From a virus: DNA of 60,134 nucleotides. A model generated the notes under the pieces. That model saw only the letters and a program-made list of their open reading frames with translations, was not told where the DNA came from and did no database searches. Of this stretch, positions 32,533 through 41,059 are shown piece by piece; positions within the stretch are counted from its first letter, which is position 1; every line of letters begins with the position of its first letter. Both the position numbers and the translations under genes were made by a program. The stretch covers positions 1 through 60,134 of IMG/VR virus record IMGVR_UViG_3300028025_004184, one strand, 5' to 3'.

Positions 32533-33933
32533 ATGGCTAATATATATGTAAAAAAAGATGGCTCTGGAGACAGTGTCACAATTCAAGGTGGTATCCAGTT
32601 AGCACAGGTTGGAGATATTGTAAATATCGAAGCTGGTACGTTTGATGAGAACTTAGATCTTTGGAAAGGCGTTACCCTCATGGGTGCTGGAATGGAATCT
32701 ACTATTGTCACTGGTGCTATTAGATCTGCAATAACTTCAAAGACTTTTACTTGGACACTCGGTGCTACTACTCTTACTATTTTCGGTGCTGGTAACAACA
32801 CTAGTCAATATGAAGTTGGTAGAATCGTATCAGGTACAGGTATTCCTGCAAACACTAGAATTGTTTCTAAAACAAGCACAACTTTAGTAATTTCTGCAGC
32901 TACAACTCAAGCAACTACAACTGCAAGATCTGTTGCTATGACTCTGCAAAACGATGCCACTATAAGAATGAGAGGTGTCGGTCCTAAATTAGAAAACTTG
33001 AAAGTGGTCGGATTTGACGGGGCTTCTCCGGGAGGTGAGTTTCCAGCAATTTATTTTAAAAACGCAGGACTTGGATCTGTTCCTTGTACTCAGTTTTCAG
33101 TTAAAAACTGTGAAATTGAAGCTAAGGGAGAGGGTGCACTTCTTAGTGATTACATCAATACTGTAGGAAATGGAACTGTAGAGGGATGTATTATTTCTGG
33201 AAAAACTTTTACTGGAAGTGTTCCGGGGATTGGAAATCAATACACAGTTGCTAACGTCCCAAGAGCTTTAGTTTTTTTTGCAAGTCCTAACTTGCCAATT
33301 ACATTCAAAAATAACACTATTACAGCTACAACAGGTGGGATTGCCAGCACTGGTCTTCCTTCTTATAATACAGCTGTTACAATCGATGCTTCGTCAAGTA
33401 CTGTAACTGGGAACACCTTTAACGGTGTTTTTGGTACTGGATTTGCATTACGTTGTAGAAATGTTATGACAATTGAAGATAACATTAACTACTCTATTGC
33501 TCCGTATACAAATAACGGATACTATTTTGGAGCTTCAGGATCTGAACAAGTTGGAATGAATGTTGGAACTAACATTACAATAAGTCAAGAACTAGTTGCA
33601 GTAAGTGTTGTGGCTGGTCAACCGTTAGAAGTAGAAATGAGCAAGAATATTCTAAAGAGTATGACGCAAGTTTCTTCTAGTCCCACTTTTTCTAATGATG
33701 CAAACTGGGGAATGGTAAGTTACGTATTTAAGCACACTACGTCTTCAAAGAGACTAGTTGCTTCTTTTACAGACTTTACTGAACCTAAGAGTGTAAGTCT
33801 TAAGTCTGGAATGGTGTCGGGAGATCAATATCAACTTCATAAGATTATTATATCTACTCCTTCTAGGACGCTATTAGTACTTAAGAGAAGTGATATTTCT
33901 GACGCATCTAGTTTTGATTTTACTTTAGCTTAG
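32533..33933 (+). CDS. Beta-helix (pectin-lyase-like) tailspike-type protein
   Basis: 466 residues. N-terminus IYVKKDGSGDSVTIQGGIQLAQ resembles the start of pectinesterase/pectate-lyase-like beta-helices (AxDGSGxxxTIQxAI). The central part has the expected rungs (FKNAGLGS, FSVKNCEIEA, GNGTVEGCIISG, ITFKNNTI). No catalytic signature assignable. Bracketed by two near-identical terminators and without an obvious promoter of its own. Confidence 0.7.
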   Translation: MANIYVKKDGSGDSVTIQGGIQLAQVGDIVNIEAGTFDENLDLWKGVTLMGAGMESTIVTGAIRSAITSKTFTWTLGATTLTIFGAGNNTSQYEVGRIVSGTGIPANTRIVSKTSTTLVISAATTQATTTARSVAMTLQNDATIRMRGVGPKLENLKVVGFDGASPGGEFPAIYFKNAGLGSVPCTQFSVKNCEIEAKGEGALLSDYINTVGNGTVEGCIISGKTFTGSVPGIGNQYTVANVPRALVFFASPNLPITFKNNTITATTGGIASTGLPSYNTAVTIDASSSTVTGNTFNGVFGTGFALRCRNVMTIEDNINYSIAPYTNNGYYFGASGSEQVGMNVGTNITISQELVAVSVVAGQPLEVEMSKNILKSMTQVSSSPTFSNDANWGMVSYVFKHTTSSKRLVASFTDFTEPKSVSLKSGMVSGDQYQLHKIIISTPSRTLLVLKRSDISDASSFDFTLA

Positions 33934-33940
33934 TAAGTGG

Positions 33941-33965
33941 AAGGGGAGAAATCCCCTTCTTTCTA
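33941..33965 (+). terminator. Intrinsic terminator, GAAA loop (twin of 32463)
   Basis: AAGGGGA-GAAA-TCCCCTT with T-rich tail. Shares GGGGAGAAATCCCC with the previous terminator. Confidence 0.85.
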
Positions 33966-34001
33966 TTTTATAACTCTTTAATATTATTAAAATCACTATA
34001 A

Positions 34002-34024
34002 AAACACCCTTACTTAATGTAGCA
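34002..34024 (+). promoter_or_regulatory. Late promoter element
   Basis: AAACACCCTTACTTAATGTAG, core at 34005-34012. Drives the adaptor/nozzle block. Confidence 0.7.
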
Positions 34025-34040
34025 TAAGGAGCTATAAACT

Positions 34041-34424
34041 ATGGAAAAGAAAGCAAAAGCTAAGTCTGAAATGCTAAAAGAACTTTCTAAGGAAATGTCT
34101 GATGACATGTATTCTCCGATGAAAGACATGATTGGCAAAAAAGGGCTTAAGAAAGTTTCTGTAATGTCTGACTCTCCGCAAGGTCTTGAAAAAGGCCTCT
34201 CTATGGCAGAAAAGCTTATGAAGCTTAAGTCTAAGCAGGGTGGCGAATCTGAGATGGAAGATGAGTCTTCTTGTGAAATGTGCAAAGGCAAAGGCTGCCG
34301 TGCTTGTGAATCAGAAGAAAGTGAATCTCCAGAGATGATGGCTGCGGATGAAGTTTCTGAGATGTCAGAAGACGAAATGATGGCTATGTACGATTTGCTA
34401 AAAGAAAAACTGGGCAAAGCCTAA
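34041..34424 (+). CDS. Charged protein with Cys cluster, 127 residues
   Basis: Methionine, serine and charge rich. Cysteines CEMCKGKGCRAC (about 88-99) resemble a DnaJ-type zinc site with one repeat. Acidic around it (ESEMEDESS, SEESESPEMM). Directly before the adaptor gene, 12 bases apart; possibly a tail-assembly factor. Unknown. Confidence 0.7.
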   Translation: MEKKAKAKSEMLKELSKEMSDDMYSPMKDMIGKKGLKKVSVMSDSPQGLEKGLSMAEKLMKLKSKQGGESEMEDESSCEMCKGKGCRACESEESESPEMMAADEVSEMSEDEMMAMYDLLKEKLGKA

Positions 34425-34436
34425 AAGAGGGCTTAG

Positions 34437-35639
34437 ATGAGCAGTATTCTTAAAACCGGGGACTTAATACGCAGTATTAAGCGTCGAGCATTCATACCTT
34501 CTAGTCAAGAAACTTTCACGGATGAAGATCTGTTAGAGATGGCTACAGAGGAAGTGAATCTTGGATTAGTCCCACTAATAGAAAGAATGCATGAAGAGCA
34601 TTTGGTCTATTATATAGAAGTAGAGCTAGAGTTAAATAAGAAAAGATACCCTATTCCAGCAAGAGCGCATGGTAACAAGCTAAGAGACGTTGCGCTTGTT
34701 GATGAGAATGATAATGTTTTCGAAATGCACAGATACTCAATAAATGAGCTATCTGACTTTTCAAACACAACTGCTTACATTAACGCTCGTGGATTCTATT
34801 TAGAAAACAATGACGTCCTTTTAACAAACTTCCAGACTAATATCGGTCAAAAACTTAGACTATACTTTTATATGAGGCCTAATGTCCTTGTACTAGAAAG
34901 TATGGGAGCTTCTATTCTATCTATCTCAGATGAGGTAGAGGATAACCAGATTTCTCCAGTTTCTGGGTCTATGACTAGTCTAGTACCTTCTGGATCAAAA
35001 ACAATTATTACATCAAGTAATCATGGGCTACCATCAAATTCCAAGGTTAGAATTTCTTCAACAGGATTTACTATAGATGGCAATGTTTATGCGGTTTCTA
35101 TTATTGATGCAAATACTTTTAGTATTGGGGCTACTATCCCTTCTACTGGAACTTCCGGTACATTCACTCTAAGTATAGATGTAAAGAAACTTAGTTTAGA
35201 CTCTTTTCCAAAAAAGTTTAATCTAGCAACATCTACTCATTTTGATTTTGTTCAGCATATCTCGCCAAACAAGATAATGTATTACGATATCCCTGTTAAT
35301 AAAAAAGATGACTCAGTGTTTACAATTAGCTTCCCTGCAGATGCGTTCTCTGAGCTTCCAGTTGGATCTCACGTTACAGTTGCTGAAGACAGTATTGTGC
35401 CAAATATCCCTACTGAGCTTCATCCTATTTTAGCTCAGCGTGTAGCTGTTTCTTGTTTAGAGGCTATGGGTGATGAGGCTAATAAGCAGTCTGCTGAAAG
35501 AAAACTAGCGGCTATGGAAAAAGACGCAGGAACATTCTTAGACAATCGAGTTGAGGGTGCTCAACAAAAAATAAAATCTAGACATTCTCCATTAGTAAAT
35601 ACATTAAATACTTTAGGAAGACGAAATAGAAGGTGGTAA
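34437..35639 (+). CDS. Head-tail adaptor (T7 gp11-like) with inserted beta domain
   Basis: 400 residues. N-terminal helical part (LIRSIKRRAFIPSSQETFTDEDLLEMATEE in pattern) and PARAHGNKLRDVALVD are typical of podovirus adaptor proteins, which form the ring between portal and nozzle. About residues 180-250 carry an inserted domain (SNHGLPSNSKVRISSTGF...NVYAVSIIDANTFSI) of the kind found repeatedly in the next gene, which makes this protein longer than T7 gp11 (about 200). Confidence 0.75.
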   Translation: MSSILKTGDLIRSIKRRAFIPSSQETFTDEDLLEMATEEVNLGLVPLIERMHEEHLVYYIEVELELNKKRYPIPARAHGNKLRDVALVDENDNVFEMHRYSINELSDFSNTTAYINARGFYLENNDVLLTNFQTNIGQKLRLYFYMRPNVLVLESMGASILSISDEVEDNQISPVSGSMTSLVPSGSKTIITSSNHGLPSNSKVRISSTGFTIDGNVYAVSIIDANTFSIGATIPSTGTSGTFTLSIDVKKLSLDSFPKKFNLATSTHFDFVQHISPNKIMYYDIPVNKKDDSVFTISFPADAFSELPVGSHVTVAEDSIVPNIPTELHPILAQRVAVSCLEAMGDEANKQSAERKLAAMEKDAGTFLDNRVEGAQQKIKSRHSPLVNTLNTLGRRNRRW

Positions 35640-35642
35640 TTC

Positions 35643-38600
35643 ATGGCGGTACTAACGATCAAACGAGGACTAGTAACTTCGCCAAATGAATTAGCTCTGC
35701 CTGATGGGGCACTTTCTGTAGCCGATAACTGCGTTATTGACTCTGATAATATCATAGAGCCTAGAAGAGGATTTTCTGAGTTTGGAAATAAAACAGATGA
35801 GTCTGATTCTGTTGTAAAACAGTTAATGACCTACAAGGGTCGAATAATTAGACATTTCGATAGCAAGCTAAGTTTTGACTCAAACGGTAATGGATCATTT
35901 CTAAACTTCGATGGCTCATACTCTGAACTAGTATCTAGGCTAAGAATAAAATACTTCGAGCTTAACTCCAATCTATACTTTACGACAAACGAAGGTATTA
36001 AGAAAATATCGGCTAAATCGGCTGATGACTTTTCAACTAATGCTGACTATATTACTAACGCTGGAGGAGTAAAAGCAGTAGGTCTTGAGGCTAAACTTGT
36101 TCCAAATGTGGCTGGGTTTTTACCAGCTCAGTCTAAAGTTGCGTATAAGGTGCTATGGGCTAGAAAAGACGCTAATGGTAATATCATAAGAGGCGTTCCC
36201 AGCTCTAGAAAAGTTATAACCAATACCTCAACCGATGTTAATACTGGAGAATCATTTACAGTTACAGTGTATGACGCTGGTGCTGGTATTCATAAATCAT
36301 TCGATTCTACTTCTAGCATATCTAGTGGAGTTCAGACTACATTCTTAGCTGCTGCAGTAAATATTACAGACAATACAATCGCACTAACTACTGGCGCAAC
36401 CGATCACAATTATCAAACAAATGATTTAGTAAAGCTAGTACAAAATGGAACTGATGCATTACCTACAGGACTTTCTGCTGGTAACTACTATGTAATTAGA
36501 GTAGATACTAATAAGATTAAACTAAAGACAACTCCTACTGGAACAGAAGTGGATATTACTGCGACTGGAGTTAGTGGTATAATTGAAAGCACTAATGTTG
36601 GAAAAACAATTACAATAACTTCTCATGGATACGAAGATGGAGATAAAGTTAGGCTTTATGGAGTGTTGCCAAATGAACTTGATACTACTAAGACCTATTA
36701 TATAGTAAATAAGACAACCGATACATTCCAGTTATCTCTTACCTCTGGCGGAGCTGCAATTTACTTAACTAAAAAAGTTGGAACAGCTAATATCTACAGT
36801 GGCTTATCTAGTAATGACTTCTTTCTGTTTGATTCACCAACAAATAAATTTGCTGCATGGTTTAATATATCTGGAGAAGATGTTTCTCCAACAAGTAGTC
36901 TTTTACTTGGTCGTCAACTTATAGAAGTTCCTATCTATAAAATAGCTATAAAGAATAAGATAAACTATGCTTCAAAAATAGCAGAGTCTCTTTACACAAT
37001 ATCAGATATTGAAGTAGAGGTTGGCACTGAAGTTGTTACTGTTACTAACCGAGATGGCGGAGATGTGTTGGATGCTAGTCAGGGCGGTATGGATGTAACA
37101 TACGCTGCAGTATCTAAAATTTATGACGGTAGAACAGCTATAGGAACTCCTGCGAATGTACAGATTACTGCCATAGTTCCGGGGGAAATAGCTAGTAAAG
37201 ACTATTTTTATGAGGTGTATAGGACAGCTGTAGTAACTGTTCAGACTGGTCTAGCGCTAAATGATATAGATCCGGGAGAAGAGTTTCAAAAGATATTTGA
37301 GTCTCCAGTTTCTACAAATGGGACCATTCCTTCAGAAGTAGTATTTGATGATACCTTACCAGAAACTTTTAGAGAGGGTGGAGCATACCTTTACACTAAC
37401 CCAGTAACAGGTGAGGGCGTACTTCAGGCAAACGAAGCTCCTCCGATATCACACGATGTCGCTATTTTTAAAGGGTCTGCATTTTACGCAAACACTAAAG
37501 AGCGTCATAGATTACAATTTAATATACTATCTGTATCTCAGTACACATCGGGTGTATCTAAGTTATTTATTGGTAATTCTACAAAAATGAATACTTACAC
37601 TTTTGTAGGAAAAAATGAAATTTTAAAATTTACAGCTAAGAAAAAAAGTGAAACTACCGAAAGTTCTTACTTTGATATAATGTCAGCTCAAAATAAAATA
37701 AAATATAGAGTTTGGTTTGATAAAGGAGGATCTACTCCTCCTGATCAAGATAATTGTTTATTGCTTAAAGTTCCAATGCAGACTTATGAAGATACCATTC
37801 AGGGTTCTGTAGACGCTTTTGTTGAGGCTTTTTTTGATATTAATGATTTTTCAATAACAAATATTAATCATGAGTTTAACTCTCTTGATGATGTAAATAG
37901 TTCTACAGAGACAATCACTATTCCAGCTCATGGATTTTTAGATGGTGATACTGTAACCTTTTCTGGGACATCTCCAACAAATATTACTAATGACACTGTT
38001 TATTATATAGTAGATAAAACTGCTGATACCTTTAAAGTATCGCTATCTAGTGGAGGAACTCCTGTGGATATTACTGCTATTGCAGGAACTTCTAGGGTGG
38101 CACAAACAACCGTTATTGTAACTTACGCTGACAATGGTGACGCAGATCCCGTAGTTCAATCTTCTCCAGCTACCGGTTGGATTTCTCCTACTATAATTCA
38201 AGAAGGTGATGGAGAGAATGCTTCAAATAATGAAGTACTATTATCAGGACTCGCTTCTCAATCCTTATCTATTGAAGACACAGCTAGATCTTTAGAGAAA
38301 GTCATAAACAAAGACCCTACTTCTCCAGTAAATGCATTTTATTTATCAGGCTTAAATGACCTTCCCGGATTGTTATTACTGGAATCTAGGTCTCTTCTGG
38401 ATGACCCATTCTACCTAGCTTTTAATGAAGAGTTTACAGACTCTCTAGGTAATCCAATAGCAGTATTTGAACCTAGTTTGCCAGTAGCGAAAACAATTAC
38501 TAGCATTGTAACTTCTACTCCTGAAGCTGTGTTTTATACAACCCCTGTTTTGCATGGATTATCTTTAAATCAAGAAGTTTATGCATACGTAGACGCTACC

Positions 38601-40256
38601 ATTGACTCAGTAAAAAATCCTACTATAATAGGTAAGAAGTTGGTGTCTGGAATACCTTCCACCACATCGTTCAAATTATCTGGTGTTTCTTCAGCATCTC
38701 TTTCAGCTTTTCAACAAGCTATTGTATTTCCAGCTGATGTGGTTTCTGATAACTCTGTAAATCCAAATAGAGTGTATTTTTCCAAGATTTACCAACCAGA
38801 GGCTGTGCCTCTTGTCAACTATATTGATATTGGAGCAAGAGATAAGAAGATTCAAAGAATCATCGCACTTAGAGATAGTTTAGCTGTTCTAAAAGAAGAG
38901 GGTGTGTACATCATATCAGGGCCTTCTGCTCCTAACTTCTCAGTGAGGCTTTGTGACTCCTCTGCGTTAACTTTCGCACCAGACACGGCTGTTAACTTGA
39001 ACAACCTTGTGTACGTACTAACGAGCCAAGGTGTGGTTACTGTTTCAGAAACAGGTATCCAAGTTATGTCAAGAAATATTGAGAACAAGATACAGGAAGT
39101 GACTACTTCCAAGTTTGATTATAAAATGATGAGCTGGGGACTGTCTTCAGAGTCTGACAGATGTTACATTCTATGGCTTCCAGAAAAGACAACAAACCAA
39201 TATGCAACACAAGCATATAGGTATAATACATTTACTAGAGCTTGGACTAGATGGACAAAGCCAGCTAATTGTGGAGTTGTAAATCCCGCAGATGACAAGA
39301 TGTACCTTGGAGACTCGTCAGGAAGACCTTATGTTCTTCAAGAAAGAAAGAATTTTGAAAGACAAGATCACGCAGACAGAGAGATCATAAAGAGCATACA
39401 GCCTGATGGAGTTAGTGGAACTACTCATACCCTATCATCAGCTTCTGAAATAGCTATTGGTGATGTTATGACTCAGATACAGTACTTAGATATAAATAAA
39501 TTTAATAGATTCTTAAAGAAACTAGATAGGGATAGGTTCTCTTCATCCCCTGATAAATATATAACTCTAAAGGCAGTAGCAGGAGACAGCTTAGGACTTA
39601 AGCTTCAAGAAGTTGAAGCCAAACTACTATCGGATGGGATTATAATAACTCCTAGCAGCTCTGGATCAGATGTAGCAGCAGATATTGCTAATAACTTTAA
39701 CGCAATTGTTACAGTTTTAAACGATCCTCTTACCTTGAATAATTACAAAGACTACAAGTATGTTGAAGACGCACTAACCTACGAAGTACTCATAGTTGGA
39801 GTGAATGTAGGAACTAACTCTGTTACTACTAAGTCACAGAATAAGTTTGTAGCTGGGGATGTGTCCATATTCAAAGGAATACAGTGCATTGTTCAGTACG
39901 CTCCGCAACACTTTGGAAAACCAGAGGCTACTAAGCAGATATCAGAAGGAACGCTAATATTCGACCAGAATAACTTCTGGGGCGGATCTGTTGCCTATTC
40001 TTCAGACAGATCTTACGACTTCTCTAGTATAGAATTTTCAGGAAGAGGACCGGGATACTGGGACGGATACAACTGGGCTAATGCTACTTTTGGTGGAGAA
40101 GGTAATGAAGTTCCTGTGAGAACTTTACTTCCAATTGACAAGTCAAGATGTAGGTACTTGCATGTGCAATTTACCCACATTAACGCAAGAGAACAGTGGA
40201 AACTAATTGGAGTTTCTTTACAGCCTAGAGAAGTGTCTACTAGAGGGTACAGATAA
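35643..40256 (+). CDS. Tail nozzle protein (T7 gp12-like), enlarged
   Basis: 1537 residues, roughly twice the T7 gp12 length (794). Start RGLVTSPNELALPDGALSVA with NCVIDSDNIIEPRRGF is the nozzle signature. The C-terminal third has NRVYFSKIYQPEAVP and RIIALRDSLAVLKEEGVYII typical of the family. Several FCCH-like inserts are visible (HNYQTNDLVKLVQNG..., HGYEDGDKVRLYG..., HGFLDGDTVTFSG..., HGLSLNQEVYAY...). Forms the tail tip channel. Confidence 0.85.
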   Translation: MAVLTIKRGLVTSPNELALPDGALSVADNCVIDSDNIIEPRRGFSEFGNKTDESDSVVKQLMTYKGRIIRHFDSKLSFDSNGNGSFLNFDGSYSELVSRLRIKYFELNSNLYFTTNEGIKKISAKSADDFSTNADYITNAGGVKAVGLEAKLVPNVAGFLPAQSKVAYKVLWARKDANGNIIRGVPSSRKVITNTSTDVNTGESFTVTVYDAGAGIHKSFDSTSSISSGVQTTFLAAAVNITDNTIALTTGATDHNYQTNDLVKLVQNGTDALPTGLSAGNYYVIRVDTNKIKLKTTPTGTEVDITATGVSGIIESTNVGKTITITSHGYEDGDKVRLYGVLPNELDTTKTYYIVNKTTDTFQLSLTSGGAAIYLTKKVGTANIYSGLSSNDFFLFDSPTNKFAAWFNISGEDVSPTSSLLLGRQLIEVPIYKIAIKNKINYASKIAESLYTISDIEVEVGTEVVTVTNRDGGDVLDASQGGMDVTYAAVSKIYDGRTAIGTPANVQITAIVPGEIASKDYFYEVYRTAVVTVQTGLALNDIDPGEEFQKIFESPVSTNGTIPSEVVFDDTLPETFREGGAYLYTNPVTGEGVLQANEAPPISHDVAIFKGSAFYANTKERHRLQFNILSVSQYTSGVSKLFIGNSTKMNTYTFVGKNEILKFTAKKKSETTESSYFDIMSAQNKIKYRVWFDKGGSTPPDQDNCLLLKVPMQTYEDTIQGSVDAFVEAFFDINDFSITNINHEFNSLDDVNSSTETITIPAHGFLDGDTVTFSGTSPTNITNDTVYYIVDKTADTFKVSLSSGGTPVDITAIAGTSRVAQTTVIVTYADNGDADPVVQSSPATGWISPTIIQEGDGENASNNEVLLSGLASQSLSIEDTARSLEKVINKDPTSPVNAFYLSGLNDLPGLLLLESRSLLDDPFYLAFNEEFTDSLGNPIAVFEPSLPVAKTITSIVTSTPEAVFYTTPVLHGLSLNQEVYAYVDATIDSVKNPTIIGKKLVSGIPSTTSFKLSGVSSASLSAFQQAIVFPADVVSDNSVNPNRVYFSKIYQPEAVPLVNYIDIGARDKKIQRIIALRDSLAVLKEEGVYIISGPSAPNFSVRLCDSSALTFAPDTAVNLNNLVYVLTSQGVVTVSETGIQVMSRNIENKIQEVTTSKFDYKMMSWGLSSESDRCYILWLPEKTTNQYATQAYRYNTFTRAWTRWTKPANCGVVNPADDKMYLGDSSGRPYVLQERKNFERQDHADREIIKSIQPDGVSGTTHTLSSASEIAIGDVMTQIQYLDINKFNRFLKKLDRDRFSSSPDKYITLKAVAGDSLGLKLQEVEAKLLSDGIIITPSSSGSDVAADIANNFNAIVTVLNDPLTLNNYKDYKYVEDALTYEVLIVGVNVGTNSVTTKSQNKFVAGDVSIFKGIQCIVQYAPQHFGKPEATKQISEGTLIFDQNNFWGGSVAYSSDRSYDFSSIEFSGRGPGYWDGYNWANATFGGEGNEVPVRTLLPIDKSRCRYLHVQFTHINAREQWKLIGVSLQPREVSTRGYR

Positions 40257-40666
40257 TGCCAAAATTATCGGATATTAGAAGAATTGTTCCTGAAGACTAC
40301 GAAGAAGAATTTCAAGAGTCAGCTGAACTAATAGCTGGCTCTTATAATGAATTTGCTGACGAAGTGTATCAGCTAGTTAATGGTGGACTTGACTTTGATA
40401 ACTTAGCTAGGGCCTCTATTAGCATAGACATAACTTTTGACGCTTCTGGTAATCCTGTTGGAAATGCCAGTATTTCATGCAAACTTGCGTACGTGTCTAT
40501 GGTCCATATTGGAAAGATTCAAAATCTAACCAATAAGTCAGCTAGGATAACTCAAGTTCCCTATATAGACTGGACCTACTCCGGAGGAGGAATTGTTAAG
40601 ATTCTTTACGGAGTTGGATTTACAGCTGGTTCTAAATATAGACTAATATTAGAGCTTATTCAATAG
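40256..40666 (+). CDS. Tail-tip-associated protein, 136 residues
   Basis: Overlaps the nozzle stop by 1 base (TAATG). Helical start (PEDYEEEFQESAELIAGSYN) then a beta domain ending KYRLILELIQ. Proteins of this layout follow the nozzle gene in many podoviruses; probably connects nozzle and fibres. Confidence 0.7.
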   Translation: MPKLSDIRRIVPEDYEEEFQESAELIAGSYNEFADEVYQLVNGGLDFDNLARASISIDITFDASGNPVGNASISCKLAYVSMVHIGKIQNLTNKSARITQVPYIDWTYSGGGIVKILYGVGFTAGSKYRLILELIQ

Positions 40667-40689
40667 TTTACATAGCTTTACCTATATAG

Positions 40690-40960
40690 AGCATTAATCT
40701 CTTTTCAATAAAACCAACTCCTTAGTGTGCTTTTAGCTATTTGGGGTGAGGGCTTGGGCTTTTAACCTGAATGTATCTTTTCTACAAAGTTCCAAACTTC
40801 CAATAACTTTGCTTGACTCTCTGGCTTTCCGCTAGGTACTTAGTGGTTTTGCGACACCTAGTCGAGTATTTCGTTTCCTACACCGGCTCGTATATCGGAC
40901 TCGCTTGTAAGTCCTCTATTTCACGGTCCAAAAGAGCAAAAAGAGAAGAAATTAATCTTC
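40690..40960 (-). ncRNA. Candidate structured RNA, copy B
   Basis: A gap of nearly 400 bases between nozzle-associated and internal virion genes without a coding frame. Read leftward from the promoter at 40967-40995 it contains GGACCGTGAAA (40930-40920), the hairpin GGACT/AGTCC (40914-40910 with 40901-40897), and CTAGGT/ACCTAG (40861-40856 with 40837-40832) directly followed by CGGAAAGCC, as in copy A. A further stem CAAAGTT/AACTTTG follows. The 3' end is uncertain; a weak hairpin is seen near 40695-40710. Confidence 0.55.
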
Positions 40961-40966
40961 CTTGCT

Positions 40967-40995
40967 AATATACCATAACTTTTATATACTTGCAA
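40967..40995 (-). promoter_or_regulatory. Strong sigma70 promoter with extended -10
   Basis: Minus strand: TTGCAA, 17 bases, TATATT, with TGG before the -10. No protein gene follows, only RNA B. Diverges from the late element at 41030. Confidence 0.8.
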
Positions 40996-41029
40996 CTGTG
41001 TGCTAATCTGTATAGGTAAAAGGATGATT

Positions 41030-41052
41030 TAACACCCTTATAATACAGAGGA
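41030..41052 (+). promoter_or_regulatory. Late promoter element
   Basis: TTAACACCCTTATAATACAG, core at 41033-41040; AGAGGAATT after it is the ribosome site of the gene at 41060. Confidence 0.85.
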
Positions 41053-41059
41053 ATTAACT

